A DNA stretch of 40,894 bases from Coriobacteriia bacterium (GCA_030530145.1 JAUMVN010000020.1:1-40894), one strand, 5' to 3'. Shown: positions 17,042 through 25,229, counted from the stretch's first letter. The notes: generated from the sequence alone by a model not told the origin. Numbers and translations are program-made.

Positions 17042-19954
17042 TTACAGCGTGATGGCGACGGTGTGCTCGCCCGAGACCGGGCGCTCGACGACGCCGTCGC
17101 ACGGCTTGCCGTCGTACAGATAGATGGTCTTCTCGCCGGCGCGGATGGCGCCGGAAGCGGAGTCGATGGTCACGTGGACGTGGGCGTCGCCCAGGCCCAG
17201 CGTGTAGGCCAGGTGCTTCTGGCCGGGGCGCAGGACCGGGTCGAACGCGAGCTTCTCGCGCCCGACGTTGGCCCCGCAGGTCTCGTAGGTAGCGAGCGTC
17301 AGCCACGAGGCGGTGCCGGAGAGGAGCGGCGCGATGTTCTCGCCGGTCTCGGAGTTGTTGTACTGGGTACAGAAGCGCGGGTTGCCCTTGATCACGTAGG
17401 GGTTCTCGATGGCCTTGTACGGGAAGGTGCGGTCCATCATGAAGTAGGCGAGCTCGGAGAGGCGCTCGGCGAGCTTCGGGTCGGAGACGGTCTTGGCGGC
17501 CTTGAGCGAGGCCACGGTGGCCATCATGGCCGCGTGCTTGAAGACGCCGGAGTTCTCGCGGTCGCCCGGGAAGTAGAGCGCTGTGCCGGTGGCCACGCCC
17601 AGGCGGTCGAAGTCGACGAGGGTGCAGAGCTTGAGGCCGACGTTGGTCTTCAGGCGCTCCTCGACGACGCCGAGCATCGTGGCGACCTGCTCCTCGGTGG
17701 CCACGCCCGCGAGCAGCGACCAGCTGTAGGAGTTGAGGAAGTAGGTGCCGGGAGCCTCGGGGTCGCCCGCCAGGCGGTCGCCGGTGGCGCCGAGGTAGGT
17801 GTAGCCGCCCTCGCGCTCGTTGTTGATGAGGCAGCGGGCGAAGTAGTCCGTCTTCCAGGCATTCTTCTGCATGGAGTCGGCGATGCGCTCGCTCATCTCG
17901 CGGGCCCAGGAGACGTCGGCCGCGAAGGAGTCGTCAAGAAGCGCGCCCATCTCGGCGAACTCGTCGGCGGCGATCTTGAGCAGGCAGGCGTTCATGACCG
18001 ACTCGGTCATCTCGTTCTCCCAAGCCACGCCCCACTCCTGGCCCTTCTCGGCAAGCTGCTTGCGGTAGAGCTCCTCCTTCTGGGGCCCCTTGTAGACGAC
18101 CTTGTCCAGGCGCAGGGTATCGTTCCAGTCGGCCTTGTCGAGCAGCGGCAGGCCGTGCTTGCCCACGCTGATGCAGCCGGAGTAGGTAAGCGCCGCCTTC
18201 ATGGTCTCCCAGAGGGTGCGCTTCTTGCCGTCGGTGCCGGCGATTGCGAACTCAGTGGTAAGGAAGTCGGTATCGCCCGAGATGGTCACGTAGCGGTAGA
18301 CCGCCTGGACGAGCCAGAGCTGGTCGTCGGAGCAGTCGCCCGGCTCCTTGCCCTTGAAGGTGAAGTCATGGTAGGCGTAGCCCATCTCCCAGACCTGGCG
18401 CACCCAGTTGGAGAGAAGGTCGCGCACGAGGTCGTTCTCGCCCATGGCACTGAGGTAGTACATGGAGGCGTAGATGTCCTGCACCTCGCGGAAGCCCATC
18501 TCGCGGTAGGACTTCTGGGTCCAAGCGAAGGCGCGCGAGACGTAGGTCTGGTAGAGGACCTGGAAGGGCAGGTTGTGCGAGATGTAGGCGTCGTACTTGT
18601 CGTCGCCGGACTGCATCTGCAGGTAGTTGGTGTAGCGGACCCAGAACGACCGCACGCCGGCGAGCGAGCGGGTAAGGGCCGCCGGGTCGCGGTATGCGTC
18701 GATGAGCGTCGCGAAGGCGGACTCGAAGGGGACGTCGTCGCCCGCGGAGCCGGACATGCCGACGAGCTCGTCGATGGTCGCGGTCTCGCCGGGAGCGACG
18801 TTAAACGTTTTCGCTACGGCAAAGAACGGAGCCATCTTGCGCGACATCGCGTTGGGCAGGTGGCCCACGAGCTCAGGCGCGGCGAGGGTGCCCGAGCCCA
18901 CGAAGTCGGCGAGGCTCGTGCAGTACTCGTCCATGCCCTGACCGTCCTTGAGCACGGCCACGAAGCGCTTCTTGTTGCGCTCGCTCGTCGGCTTGGCCCA
19001 CAGGGTGAGCGCGACGGGCGCGTCGCCGTCGTAGACGACCTCGGACTCCTGGACGAGGTTCGCGTAGATGACGTCGCCGGCGAGGGTGCCCGGCTCGGCG
19101 ATGCCGAAGGAGCCGGTAAAGACGATGCGCAGCTCGCGGGGGGCGTCGCCGAGGTTCTTGACGGTCACGCGCTGGGCCTCGACGGCGGAGGGCATGCCGG
19201 GCTCCTGCGGGAGCATAAAGATCGTGCGCTCGACGGCGAGGCCGTCGGCGGTGGTGTAGTCGATCTTGGTCCAGCCCTGCGAGTGCGTGCAGGAGGCAGA
19301 CTCGACGTTCGTCTCGACGTCGGCGGAGTAGAAGATCTGCTCGCCGTTCTCGGTCAGATAGAACTGGCGGTTCTCGGGCTCGCCGTTCTGCGAGGGGTCG
19401 AGGACGAAGCGGGTGGCGAGGACCTGCTCGCCACCCGTGGCGCGGAAGGAGCCGCGGCCGAGTCCGTCGACGGCGCCCTTCGGCGTGGTGCAGAGCGGGT
19501 ACGGGTAGCCCGCGCGGTTGCCGAGCAGGAGGTTCACGGCGTAGTGGGAGCTCACGGGGTAGGCCTTGAGGTCGAGCGAGAAGTTGCCGTCGTCGCCGAG
19601 GATGCCGGCGCCCGCGATGGTGCGGGTCACGGCCGTCTTGACGGCCTCGGCCACGGCGCCCGGAACCTCGACGAGGCCGTCGGCGGTCTCGCAGGTGACG
19701 ACCTCGCCGGAGAGCGAGACGAGCGCGGTCGCCTGCAGGGACTCGACGAACGCGGCGACGCCGCGGTCGGCCATGAGGTGCTGGCAGATCGGCGCCTCGT
19801 ACGGCAGGCCCACGAAGCCGAGGGCGCGGGTGCGGCGCGCATCCAGGTAGATGGCGTCGAGCGTGGGCGCGGCGGCCTTCTCGCCGAAGGACTCGGGGAC
19901 GAAGTCGACGGCGGGCTTTACCTGCTCACGGGCTCTCTCGGTGCAAAAGTTCAT
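17042..19954 (-). CDS. cdp: Cellodextrin phosphorylase (GH94)
   Basis: A 970-residue GH94 enzyme, close in length to known cellodextrin phosphorylases (about 980). It removes glucose units from cello-oligosaccharides as glucose 1-phosphate, leaving cellobiose for the second GH94 enzyme. Segments shared, from memory, with the clostridial enzyme include YAVNLLLGNRAGY, TTPKGAVDGLGRGSFR, NRQFYLTENGEQIFYS, NLPFQVLYQTYVSRAF and YREMGFREVQDIYASMYY. The acid-catalyst loop is KADWNDTLRLD with D612. ATG 19954 was chosen because GGAGGA lies 7 nt upstream; an ATG 15 nt earlier overlaps that site. It is the first structural gene after the LacI regulator, with operator copies before and within it. Beta-1,2-oligoglucan phosphorylases are similar in size but fit these motifs less well. 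Confidence 0.88.
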   Translation of the reverse strand: MNFCTERAREQVKPAVDFVPESFGEKAAAPTLDAIYLDARRTRALGFVGLPYEAPICQHLMADRGVAAFVESLQATALVSLSGEVVTCETADGLVEVPGAVAEAVKTAVTRTIAGAGILGDDGNFSLDLKAYPVSSHYAVNLLLGNRAGYPYPLCTTPKGAVDGLGRGSFRATGGEQVLATRFVLDPSQNGEPENRQFYLTENGEQIFYSADVETNVESASCTHSQGWTKIDYTTADGLAVERTIFMLPQEPGMPSAVEAQRVTVKNLGDAPRELRIVFTGSFGIAEPGTLAGDVIYANLVQESEVVYDGDAPVALTLWAKPTSERNKKRFVAVLKDGQGMDEYCTSLADFVGSGTLAAPELVGHLPNAMSRKMAPFFAVAKTFNVAPGETATIDELVGMSGSAGDDVPFESAFATLIDAYRDPAALTRSLAGVRSFWVRYTNYLQMQSGDDKYDAYISHNLPFQVLYQTYVSRAFAWTQKSYREMGFREVQDIYASMYYLSAMGENDLVRDLLSNWVRQVWEMGYAYHDFTFKGKEPGDCSDDQLWLVQAVYRYVTISGDTDFLTTEFAIAGTDGKKRTLWETMKAALTYSGCISVGKHGLPLLDKADWNDTLRLDKVVYKGPQKEELYRKQLAEKGQEWGVAWENEMTESVMNACLLKIAADEFAEMGALLDDSFAADVSWAREMSERIADSMQKNAWKTDYFARCLINNEREGGYTYLGATGDRLAGDPEAPGTYFLNSYSWSLLAGVATEEQVATMLGVVEERLKTNVGLKLCTLVDFDRLGVATGTALYFPGDRENSGVFKHAAMMATVASLKAAKTVSDPKLAERLSELAYFMMDRTFPYKAIENPYVIKGNPRFCTQYNNSETGENIAPLLSGTASWLTLATYETCGANVGREKLAFDPVLRPGQKHLAYTLGLGDAHVHVTIDSASGAIRAGEKTIYLYDGKPCDGVVERPVSGEHTVAITL
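18801..18816. promoter_or_regulatory. Intragenic LacI-type operator
   Basis: TTAAACGTTTTCGCTA matches the upstream operators (TTAAACGTTTTCGTTA) in 15 of 16 positions but lies inside the cellodextrin phosphorylase gene. There it forces low-GC codons (AAA, ACG, TTT, AAC for KTFN) into an otherwise GC-rich frame. This resembles an auxiliary operator for DNA looping, as in lacZ. It is about 1.2 kb from the operator before the gene. Confidence 0.6.
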
Positions 19955-20014
19955 CTGTCGTTCCTCCATGTGGACGTGGGTTGGAAAATCGGGGAATACG
20001 GTCGATTGGGTAGG

Positions 20015-20030
20015 TTAAACGTTTTCGTTA
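20015..20030. promoter_or_regulatory. LacI-type operator before cellodextrin phosphorylase
   Basis: TTAAACGTTTTCGTTA, built on an AACG-N4-CGTT core, lies about 60 bp upstream of the phosphorylase ATG and just after the lacI stop. It is identical to the site at 21088-21103. Binding here would control the oligosaccharide operon; no strong -10/-35 pair could be assigned. Confidence 0.75.
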
Positions 20031-20055
20031 CGCGGCAAGAAATACTGGCCCCGCG

Positions 20056-21054
20056 CTAGGCCGTGAGGTCGCGGACCGTCGAGCCGGGCTGCACGGAGCC
20101 CGCGATGACGATCCGGCGCGGCTCGTAGGAGTCGCCCTTCTCTATGGCCGAGAAGAGCTCGGCCAGCGCGGCGCGCCCCATGGCCTCGGCGTCCTGCCGG
20201 TACGTGACGAGGCGCGGCCGCAGGAGCCCGGCCAGGCGGGCACCGTCGTAGCCGACGCAGCTGACGTCGCCGGGGATGGACTTTCCCTCCCGCTCGAGCT
20301 CGGTGAGGCCGCCGAGGTAGGAGATGTCGTCCGGGAAGAGAATGCAGGTCGGCGGCACGGGCAGGGACATGAGCTCGCGGGTCGCGACGCCCGTCTCCTT
20401 GGGGCTCTGAAAGAGCGCCTCGCGGACATACTCCTCGGGGACGGCGATGCCGCGCTTCTCGCACGCGGCGCGGAAGGCGGAGATGCGCTCGAGGGTGACC
20501 TGGCCCTTCTGGCCGTGGATGAAGGCGATGCGGGTGTGGCCGAGGTTGGCCACGTAGTCGACGATCTGCTCCATGGAGCCGGCGTTGTCGCTCCACACCG
20601 AGGAGCGGCCCTCGAAGTCGCGCTCGACCGAGACGACCGGCAGCGGGTTCTTCGCCAGGCGCTCGAGGTCCTCCTGGTCGATGTTGCCGTTGCACACGAG
20701 CACGCCGTCGCAGTTGCGGCGCATGGCGTGGGCGGCATAGCCGAACTCGGAGATGCCGCGGTTGGAGAGGAAAGTCAGGTCGTAGCCGGCCCCCTCGGCG
20801 CTCTCGCACACGGCGGTGAGCATGCGGGAGAAGTACTCGTGGTCCATCTCGTTCTGGTAAACCACGCCGATGTTATAGGAGCGCTGGGTCTTGAGCGTCT
20901 GGGCCGCGCCGTTGGGGTAGTAGTTCATGCGCTTGGCGCACTCGCGGACGCGGATGGCGTTCTTCTCGCTGACGCCCGGCATGTGGTTGAGCGCCTTGGA
21001 AACGGCCGCCACCGAGAGGCCCGTCTCCTCGGCGATCATCTTCAGCGTTACCAT
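20056..21054 (-). CDS. LacI-family transcriptional regulator
   Basis: A 332-residue LacI/GalR repressor. The N-terminal helix-turn-helix and hinge helix are clear: TLKMIAEETGLSVAAVSKALN (3-23), then RVRECAKRMNYYPNGAAQTLKT. The periplasmic-binding-like core follows (SYNIGVVYQNE, GVLVCNGNID, SVERDFEG, NLGHTRIAFIHG, PTCILFPDD, VSCVGYDG, TYRQDAEAMGRAA), which would bind an inducing sugar. AGGAGG precedes the ATG. It lies directly upstream of and in line with the phosphorylase/importer operon, and three operator copies flank it, so it very likely controls that operon and itself. The inducer is probably a cello- or xyloglucan oligosaccharide or a breakdown product; this is inference. Confidence 0.92.
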   Translation of the reverse strand: MVTLKMIAEETGLSVAAVSKALNHMPGVSEKNAIRVRECAKRMNYYPNGAAQTLKTQRSYNIGVVYQNEMDHEYFSRMLTAVCESAEGAGYDLTFLSNRGISEFGYAAHAMRRNCDGVLVCNGNIDQEDLERLAKNPLPVVSVERDFEGRSSVWSDNAGSMEQIVDYVANLGHTRIAFIHGQKGQVTLERISAFRAACEKRGIAVPEEYVREALFQSPKETGVATRELMSLPVPPTCILFPDDISYLGGLTELEREGKSIPGDVSCVGYDGARLAGLLRPRLVTYRQDAEAMGRAALAELFSAIEKGDSYEPRRIVIAGSVQPGSTVRDLTA

Positions 21055-21087
21055 GCGGACCTCCTTTTTCCTGGCGCAGCGAGTGTG

Positions 21088-21139
21088 TTAAACGTTTTCG
21101 TTATCTAGTATAGACAGGAGAGAGAATACGTTTTCGTTG
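21088..21139 (-). promoter_or_regulatory. lacI promoter region with two operator copies
   Basis: Operator 1 (21088-21103, TTAAACGTTTTCGTTA) and a weaker operator 2 (21126-21139, ATACGTTTTCGTTG) lie about 37 bp apart just upstream of the lacI gene. A TATACT -10 hexamer reads on the minus strand at 21107-21112 between them; the -35 is poor. Operator 1 would cover the start point and operator 2 the -35 zone, a usual layout for autorepression. Confidence 0.7.
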
Positions 21140-21212
21140 TCTTTCAAGAAGCCCGCCAACGGTCGTTTCTCGCCGCCGAACGGTACCCCATCCCTCCCTG
21201 CTTCCCCTCCGA

Positions 21213-21331
21213 GTTCGGAAGGCTTCCAAACTTTGGAGCCTTTCTTGCCAGCTTTGGCTCAAGCCATCTACCTGCGGATATATGAACTTGAATCGAAGTT
21301 CGGAAGGCTTCTGAAGTTTGGAAGCCTTCCG
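21213..21331. repeat. Two copies of a GTTCGGAAGGCTTC hairpin repeat
   Basis: Copy 1 (21213-21240) and copy 2 (21298-21331) both begin GTTCGGAAGGCTTC and continue with a CTTTGGAGCC or GTTTGGAAGCC stem. Copy 2 contains a perfect 11-bp inverted repeat (21301-21311 with 21321-21331, 9-nt loop). They fill the gap downstream of the isomerase gene, so they may end transcription of the xylB operon, though without a U-run. Confidence 0.65.
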
Positions 21332-21383
21332 ACCTTCCGGGGACGAGAGGAGCGCGGGGCAAGAGGGGCCCCGACGACGGGGC

Positions 21384-22883
21384 TTAGTGCTCGAAGGGGT
21401 TCTCGGTCGGGTACGGCAGGCTCGCCGGCTGGTTGTAGGCGATGTCCTCGACGCCGAGGTAGCGCAGCACGTCGAAGAGGGTCTTGCCCGCGTGGCTGAA
21501 GGCGACGGCGCCGTGGTGCGGGTAGCGCTTCTCGATCAGCACGTGGCGATAGAAGCGGCCCATCTCGGGAATGTCGAAGATGGCGATGCCGCCGAAGGAG
21601 CGGGTGGCCACCGGCAGGATCTGGCCCTCGGCCACGTAGCTGCGCAGGCGCCCTTCCGAGTCGCACTGCAAGCGGTAGAACGTGACGTCGGAGGCCGCGA
21701 TGTCGCCTTCGAGCGTGCCGCGGGTGAAGTCGGGGTCGGAGCCCTCGGGCTCGAGCAGGCGGTGCTGGATGAGCTGGTACTTGACCGCGCGGTCGGCGCA
21801 CATCTTGCAGCTCGGGGTGTTGCCGCAGTGGAAGCCCATGAAGGTGTCGGTGAGCTTGCAGTCGAACTTGCCGGCGATGTCCTCGTCGTAGATGTACTGG
21901 GGCACGGAGTTATTGATGTCCAGCAGCGTGACCGTATCGCCGGTGGCGCACATGCCGATGTACTCGGAGAGGGCGCCGTAGATGTCGACCTCGCAGGCCA
22001 CGGGGATACCGCGGCTGACCAGGCGCGAGTTCACGTAGCAGGGCTCGAAACCGAACTCGGACGGGAAGGCGGGCCAGCACTTGTCGGCGAAGGCCACGTA
22101 CTTGCGGGCGCCCTTGTGGGCCTCAGCCCAGTCAAGAAGCGTGAGCTCGAACTGCGCCATGCGCGCGAGCAGGTCGGGATAGTAGTGGCCCTCCCCCATC
22201 TCGGCGGCCATATCGGCGCAGACGTCGGCGATGCGCGGGTCGCCCTCGTGCTCGCGGTAAGAAACGAGCAGGTCGAGCTCGGAGTTCTCCTCGACCTCGA
22301 CGCCCAGCTCGTAGAGGCCCTTGATCGGGGCGTTGCAGGCGAAGAAGTCCTGCGGGCGCGGGCCGAAGGTGATGATCTTGAGGTTCTTGACGCCGATGAC
22401 GGTGCGCGCCACGGGCACGAAATCGGCCATCATGCGCGCGATGTCGGCGGCGGTGCCCACGGGATAGCTCGGAATGTGGGCCTTCACGTGGCGCATGCCC
22501 AGGTTGTAGCTGCAGTTGAGCATGCCGCAGTAGGCGTCGCCGCGGCCGTTGACCATGTCGCCGTCGCCCTCGGCGGCGGCCACGTACATGACGGGGCCGT
22601 CGAAGCGCTGCGCGATGAGGGTCTCGGGCGTCTCGGGCCCGAAGTTGCCGAGAAACACGGTGAGCGCGTTCACGCCCGCGGCCTCGGCCTCGGCGAGCGC
22701 GGCCTCCATATCGGCCTCGGACTCAACGGCCTTCTTAACCTCTACGACGGGCAGGCCGGCCTTCTCGCACTCGGCGACGATGGCCTCGCGGCGGCTCACG
22801 GCGAGCTTGATGGGGAAGCAGTCGCGCGAGACGGCGATGATGCCTAGCTTGACGGTCGGGATATTGCTCGATTCCAGTGCCAT
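21384..22883 (-). CDS. L-fucose/L-arabinose isomerase-fold sugar isomerase (COG2407)
   Basis: A 499-residue cytoplasmic protein of the L-fucose/L-arabinose isomerase superfamily (COG2407). It starts KLGIIAVSRDCFPIKLAVSRREAI and shows NALTVFLGNFGPET, ITFGPRPQDFFACNAPIKGLYELGVEVEE, FADKCWPAFPSEFGFEPC and GMCATGDTVTLLDINN. These enzymes interconvert aldoses and ketoses with a divalent metal. The exact substrate is open: the neighbouring xylulokinase suggests a product that is xylulose, so it may act on D-xylose or another pentose in place of XylA, which is absent from this window. It is the third gene of the xylB-DUF4867-isomerase operon. AGGAGAGGAACC precedes the ATG, a leader identical to those of two other genes here. 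Confidence 0.82.
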   Translation of the reverse strand: MALESSNIPTVKLGIIAVSRDCFPIKLAVSRREAIVAECEKAGLPVVEVKKAVESEADMEAALAEAEAAGVNALTVFLGNFGPETPETLIAQRFDGPVMYVAAAEGDGDMVNGRGDAYCGMLNCSYNLGMRHVKAHIPSYPVGTAADIARMMADFVPVARTVIGVKNLKIITFGPRPQDFFACNAPIKGLYELGVEVEENSELDLLVSYREHEGDPRIADVCADMAAEMGEGHYYPDLLARMAQFELTLLDWAEAHKGARKYVAFADKCWPAFPSEFGFEPCYVNSRLVSRGIPVACEVDIYGALSEYIGMCATGDTVTLLDINNSVPQYIYDEDIAGKFDCKLTDTFMGFHCGNTPSCKMCADRAVKYQLIQHRLLEPEGSDPDFTRGTLEGDIAASDVTFYRLQCDSEGRLRSYVAEGQILPVATRSFGGIAIFDIPEMGRFYRHVLIEKRYPHHGAVAFSHAGKTLFDVLRYLGVEDIAYNQPASLPYPTENPFEH

Positions 22884-22937
22884 GGTTCCTCTCCTTTGAA
22901 CTCTGGGCAGCCGCTTCGAATGGCTGCCCGGCTTTGC

Positions 22938-23570
22938 TTACAGGGTCACGTTCGGGCCGGTCAGGCGAACGGGCGCGCCCGCCGCGGCCTCGGCGCTCTC
23001 GGGGTGCGCGAGCAGCCACTTGTTGGACGCCCACAGAAGGTCGGCGTCCCCACCGGCCGCCGGGAGCTCGGGGGCGCCGAGGTTGGTCCCGGCAGGAAGC
23101 GCCACGAGGACCTTGAAACCGGCGTCGCTCACCTGGCAGGGGGCGTAGTGGAGCGTCGTGGCATAGACCTCGACGAGCACGCCCGCCGGCACGCGGAACG
23201 CCTTGACGCGCGCAGTGTCGAGCTCGCCGCCCACGATGTCGGACTGCTTGGCAAGAAGGAGCACGAAGTCGCCGACGCCCAGGTTGAACTCGCTCGTGCG
23301 GTGATACTCGAGGCAGTTGAGCTTGAGGTTGTGGCCGTTGCACCAGCCGAACTGGACCGAGAGGCCGCCGAAGAGCGCGGGCGCCAGGGCCTGGGCCGCC
23401 GGGAGCTGCTGGAGCGCGTCTTCCTGCGGCACGTAGCCGGTGGCCGCGGGCAGCGGGGTGCTCGCCGCGAGCTCGCTGGCGATCGCGCCGGTGAGCTTGG
23501 GGTCGACGTCGCCCCATACGTGGCCGTACTCGGCGAACGCCGGGTCCTCAACAGAGAGAATATCGATCAT
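22938..23570 (-). CDS. DUF4867 family protein
   Basis: A 210-residue soluble protein that I recognise as DUF4867. Typical features are LEYHRTSEFN near the middle, VPAGVLVEVYATTLHYAPC, LLWASNKWLLAHPES and a GPNVTL ending. The central stretch has the look of a cupin barrel with possible metal-binding histidines. The family has no established activity but repeatedly occurs beside xylulokinase-like kinases and COG2407 isomerases, which suggests a sugar isomerase, epimerase or mutarotase role. It starts 3 bp after the xylB stop, with GGGAG as ribosome-binding site, and the isomerase follows after 54 bp. Confidence 0.8.
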   Translation of the reverse strand: MIDILSVEDPAFAEYGHVWGDVDPKLTGAIASELAASTPLPAATGYVPQEDALQQLPAAQALAPALFGGLSVQFGWCNGHNLKLNCLEYHRTSEFNLGVGDFVLLLAKQSDIVGGELDTARVKAFRVPAGVLVEVYATTLHYAPCQVSDAGFKVLVALPAGTNLGAPELPAAGGDADLLWASNKWLLAHPESAEAAAGAPVRLTGPNVTL

Positions 23571-23573
23571 TTC

Positions 23574-25052
23574 TTATGCTCCCATCTGTGCAAAGGAAGG
23601 CTTGAGGGCGGGGTACATCCCGCGCCAGGCCCGGTAACGCCCCTCGTAGGCGGCGACGGCGTCGGCATCGGGGGCCACGACGTCGCGCACGCTCACGATG
23701 GCCTCGCAGGCAGCCTCGACGCTCGGGTACACGCCGGCCGCGACCGCGGCCAGCATGGCGCCGCCGTAGCCCGGCCCCTGCTCGGTCGCCGGCAGCGCGA
23801 GCTCGATGCCCAGCACGTCGGCGAGCATCCGCAGCCAGGCGCGGCTCTTCGCGCCGCCGCCGCACACGGTGGAGCGGCGCACGTCCACGCCGAGCGAGCG
23901 CGCGATCTCCACGGAGTCGCGGATGGCGAAGGCCACGCCCTCGAGCACGGCGCGCGTGAGGTCGGAGCGGGTGGTGGACATGCTCATTCCCACGAACGCC
24001 CCTCTTGCCAGCGTGTCGTTGTGCGGCGTGCGCTCCCCCATCAGGTACGGCAAGAAGTACGGGGCCTCGGCGGGCGCGGCATCCGGGTCGATGCCCGCCT
24101 GCTCGCCCGCGAAGTCGTCGGTGCCCAAGACGTCGCCCATCCACCAGGCGTTGCAGCTCGCGGCCGAGAGGATGCACCCCATGAGGTGCCAGCCGCCGTC
24201 GGCATGGCAGAACGAGTGGATGCGGTCGCCGACGCCGGCAGAGAAGCCCGCCGTCGGAATGAACACGGTGCCCGAGGTGCCCAGGCTCACGTTCATGGAA
24301 CCGGCGCCCACGCAGCCCGTGCCCACGGCCGCGGCGGCGTTGTCGCCCGCGCCGGCGCACACGACGACGCCCTCGGGGAGGCCGAGCTCGGCGGCGACCT
24401 CGGGAAGCAGCGTGCCGATGGCCTCGTAGCTCTCGTGGACGGCGGGCAGCTGATCGGCGGTGAGGCCGCAGAGCTCGAGCATGGGCGCCGACCAGGTGCG
24501 CGTCGCCACGTCGAGCAGCAGCATGCCGGAGGCATCGGAGACGTCGGTCGCGTAGGCGCCGCAGAGCAGGTGGTTCACGTAATCCTTCGGGAGCATCACA
24601 TGGGCGATGCGGGCGTAGTTCTCGGGCTCCTCGTCGCGCATCCAGAGGATCTTCGGCGCGGTGAAGCCGGCGTAGGCGATGTTGCCGGTCCAGGCCAGGA
24701 GCTTCTCGGTGCCGACCTCCTCGTTGAGGTAGCGCACCTGCTCGACGGTACGGCCGTCGTTCCAGAGGATCGCAGGGCGGATGACCTCGTCGTCGGCGTC
24801 GAGCGCCACGAGGCCGTGCATCTGCCCGCCGCAGCCGATGCCCGCGACCTGCGCGGCGTCGTGCCCGTCGAGAAGCACCGGGACGCCGCGGCGGACCGCC
24901 GCCCACCAGTCGGCGGGGTTCTGCTGGCTCCAGCCGGGGTGCGGGTACTCGACGTCATAGCCCTCGCTCACGACGTTCAGGATGGTGCCCTTCTCGTCCA
25001 TAAGGAGGAACTTGCACGCCGAGGTGCCCAGGTCGATGCCGATAAAGTACAT
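23574..25052 (-). CDS. xylB: Xylulokinase (FGGY family)
   Basis: A 492-residue FGGY sugar kinase that phosphorylates D-xylulose to feed the pentose phosphate or phosphoketolase pathway. It opens with the ATP-binding IGIDLGTSACK. The xylulokinase-type GQMHG motif is at 76-80, ILWNDGRT at 96-102 and TDVSDASGMLL at 169-179. The catalytic aspartate is D237 in GAGDNAAAA, and the C-terminal GGGAKS phosphate loop follows. GGAAGGAGAGG precedes the ATG. It is the first gene of its operon and is divergent from the ROK regulator across 177 bp. Ribulokinases and other FGGY kinases differ at the MHG motif. Confidence 0.92.
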   Translation of the reverse strand: MYFIGIDLGTSACKFLLMDEKGTILNVVSEGYDVEYPHPGWSQQNPADWWAAVRRGVPVLLDGHDAAQVAGIGCGGQMHGLVALDADDEVIRPAILWNDGRTVEQVRYLNEEVGTEKLLAWTGNIAYAGFTAPKILWMRDEEPENYARIAHVMLPKDYVNHLLCGAYATDVSDASGMLLLDVATRTWSAPMLELCGLTADQLPAVHESYEAIGTLLPEVAAELGLPEGVVVCAGAGDNAAAAVGTGCVGAGSMNVSLGTSGTVFIPTAGFSAGVGDRIHSFCHADGGWHLMGCILSAASCNAWWMGDVLGTDDFAGEQAGIDPDAAPAEAPYFLPYLMGERTPHNDTLARGAFVGMSMSTTRSDLTRAVLEGVAFAIRDSVEIARSLGVDVRRSTVCGGGAKSRAWLRMLADVLGIELALPATEQGPGYGGAMLAAVAAGVYPSVEAACEAIVSVRDVVAPDADAVAAYEGRYRAWRGMYPALKPSFAQMGA

Positions 25053-25111
25053 GCCCCTCTCCTTCCTTCCGCTCGCTCCGTACTTTGGTTAAGCTGCTTT
25101 ATGAAACCCAT

Positions 25112-25139
25112 TTTATAAAAGCCTTTGCTAAAATAGCAA
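25112..25139 (-). promoter_or_regulatory. xylB operon promoter with palindromic operator
   Basis: On the minus strand TTGCTA (25134-25139) and TATAAA (25112-25117) are spaced by 16 bp, a good sigma-70-like promoter about 60 bp before xylB. The -35 lies in a perfect 15-bp palindrome, TTGCTAAAATAGCAA (25125-25139), a candidate repressor site. Confidence 0.65.
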
Positions 25140-25154
25140 CAGACAAATTGATTG

Positions 25155-25188
25155 CCGCGAACGGTATGTTTTAGCCCGCGAACGGTAT
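25155..25188. promoter_or_regulatory. Tandem CCGCGAACGGTAT sites before the ROK gene
   Basis: CCGCGAACGGTAT occurs at 25155-25167 and again at 25176-25188, exactly 21 bp apart, about two helical turns, on the same DNA face. They lie between the xylB promoter and the regulator start, as expected for a DNA-binding regulator site. The core GCGAACGGTA recurs at 35373-35382 in the gntP/gntR intergenic region. Confidence 0.6.
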
Positions 25189-25229
25189 CTATCACCGCCC
25201 GCATACCTTTGATTCGGCAAGGACCCCCT

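Noticed and set aside
21137..21499. Small plus-strand open frame before lacI
   Set aside because: It runs through the tandem hairpin repeats and into the antisense of the isomerase gene, with no ribosome-binding site or recognisable domain.
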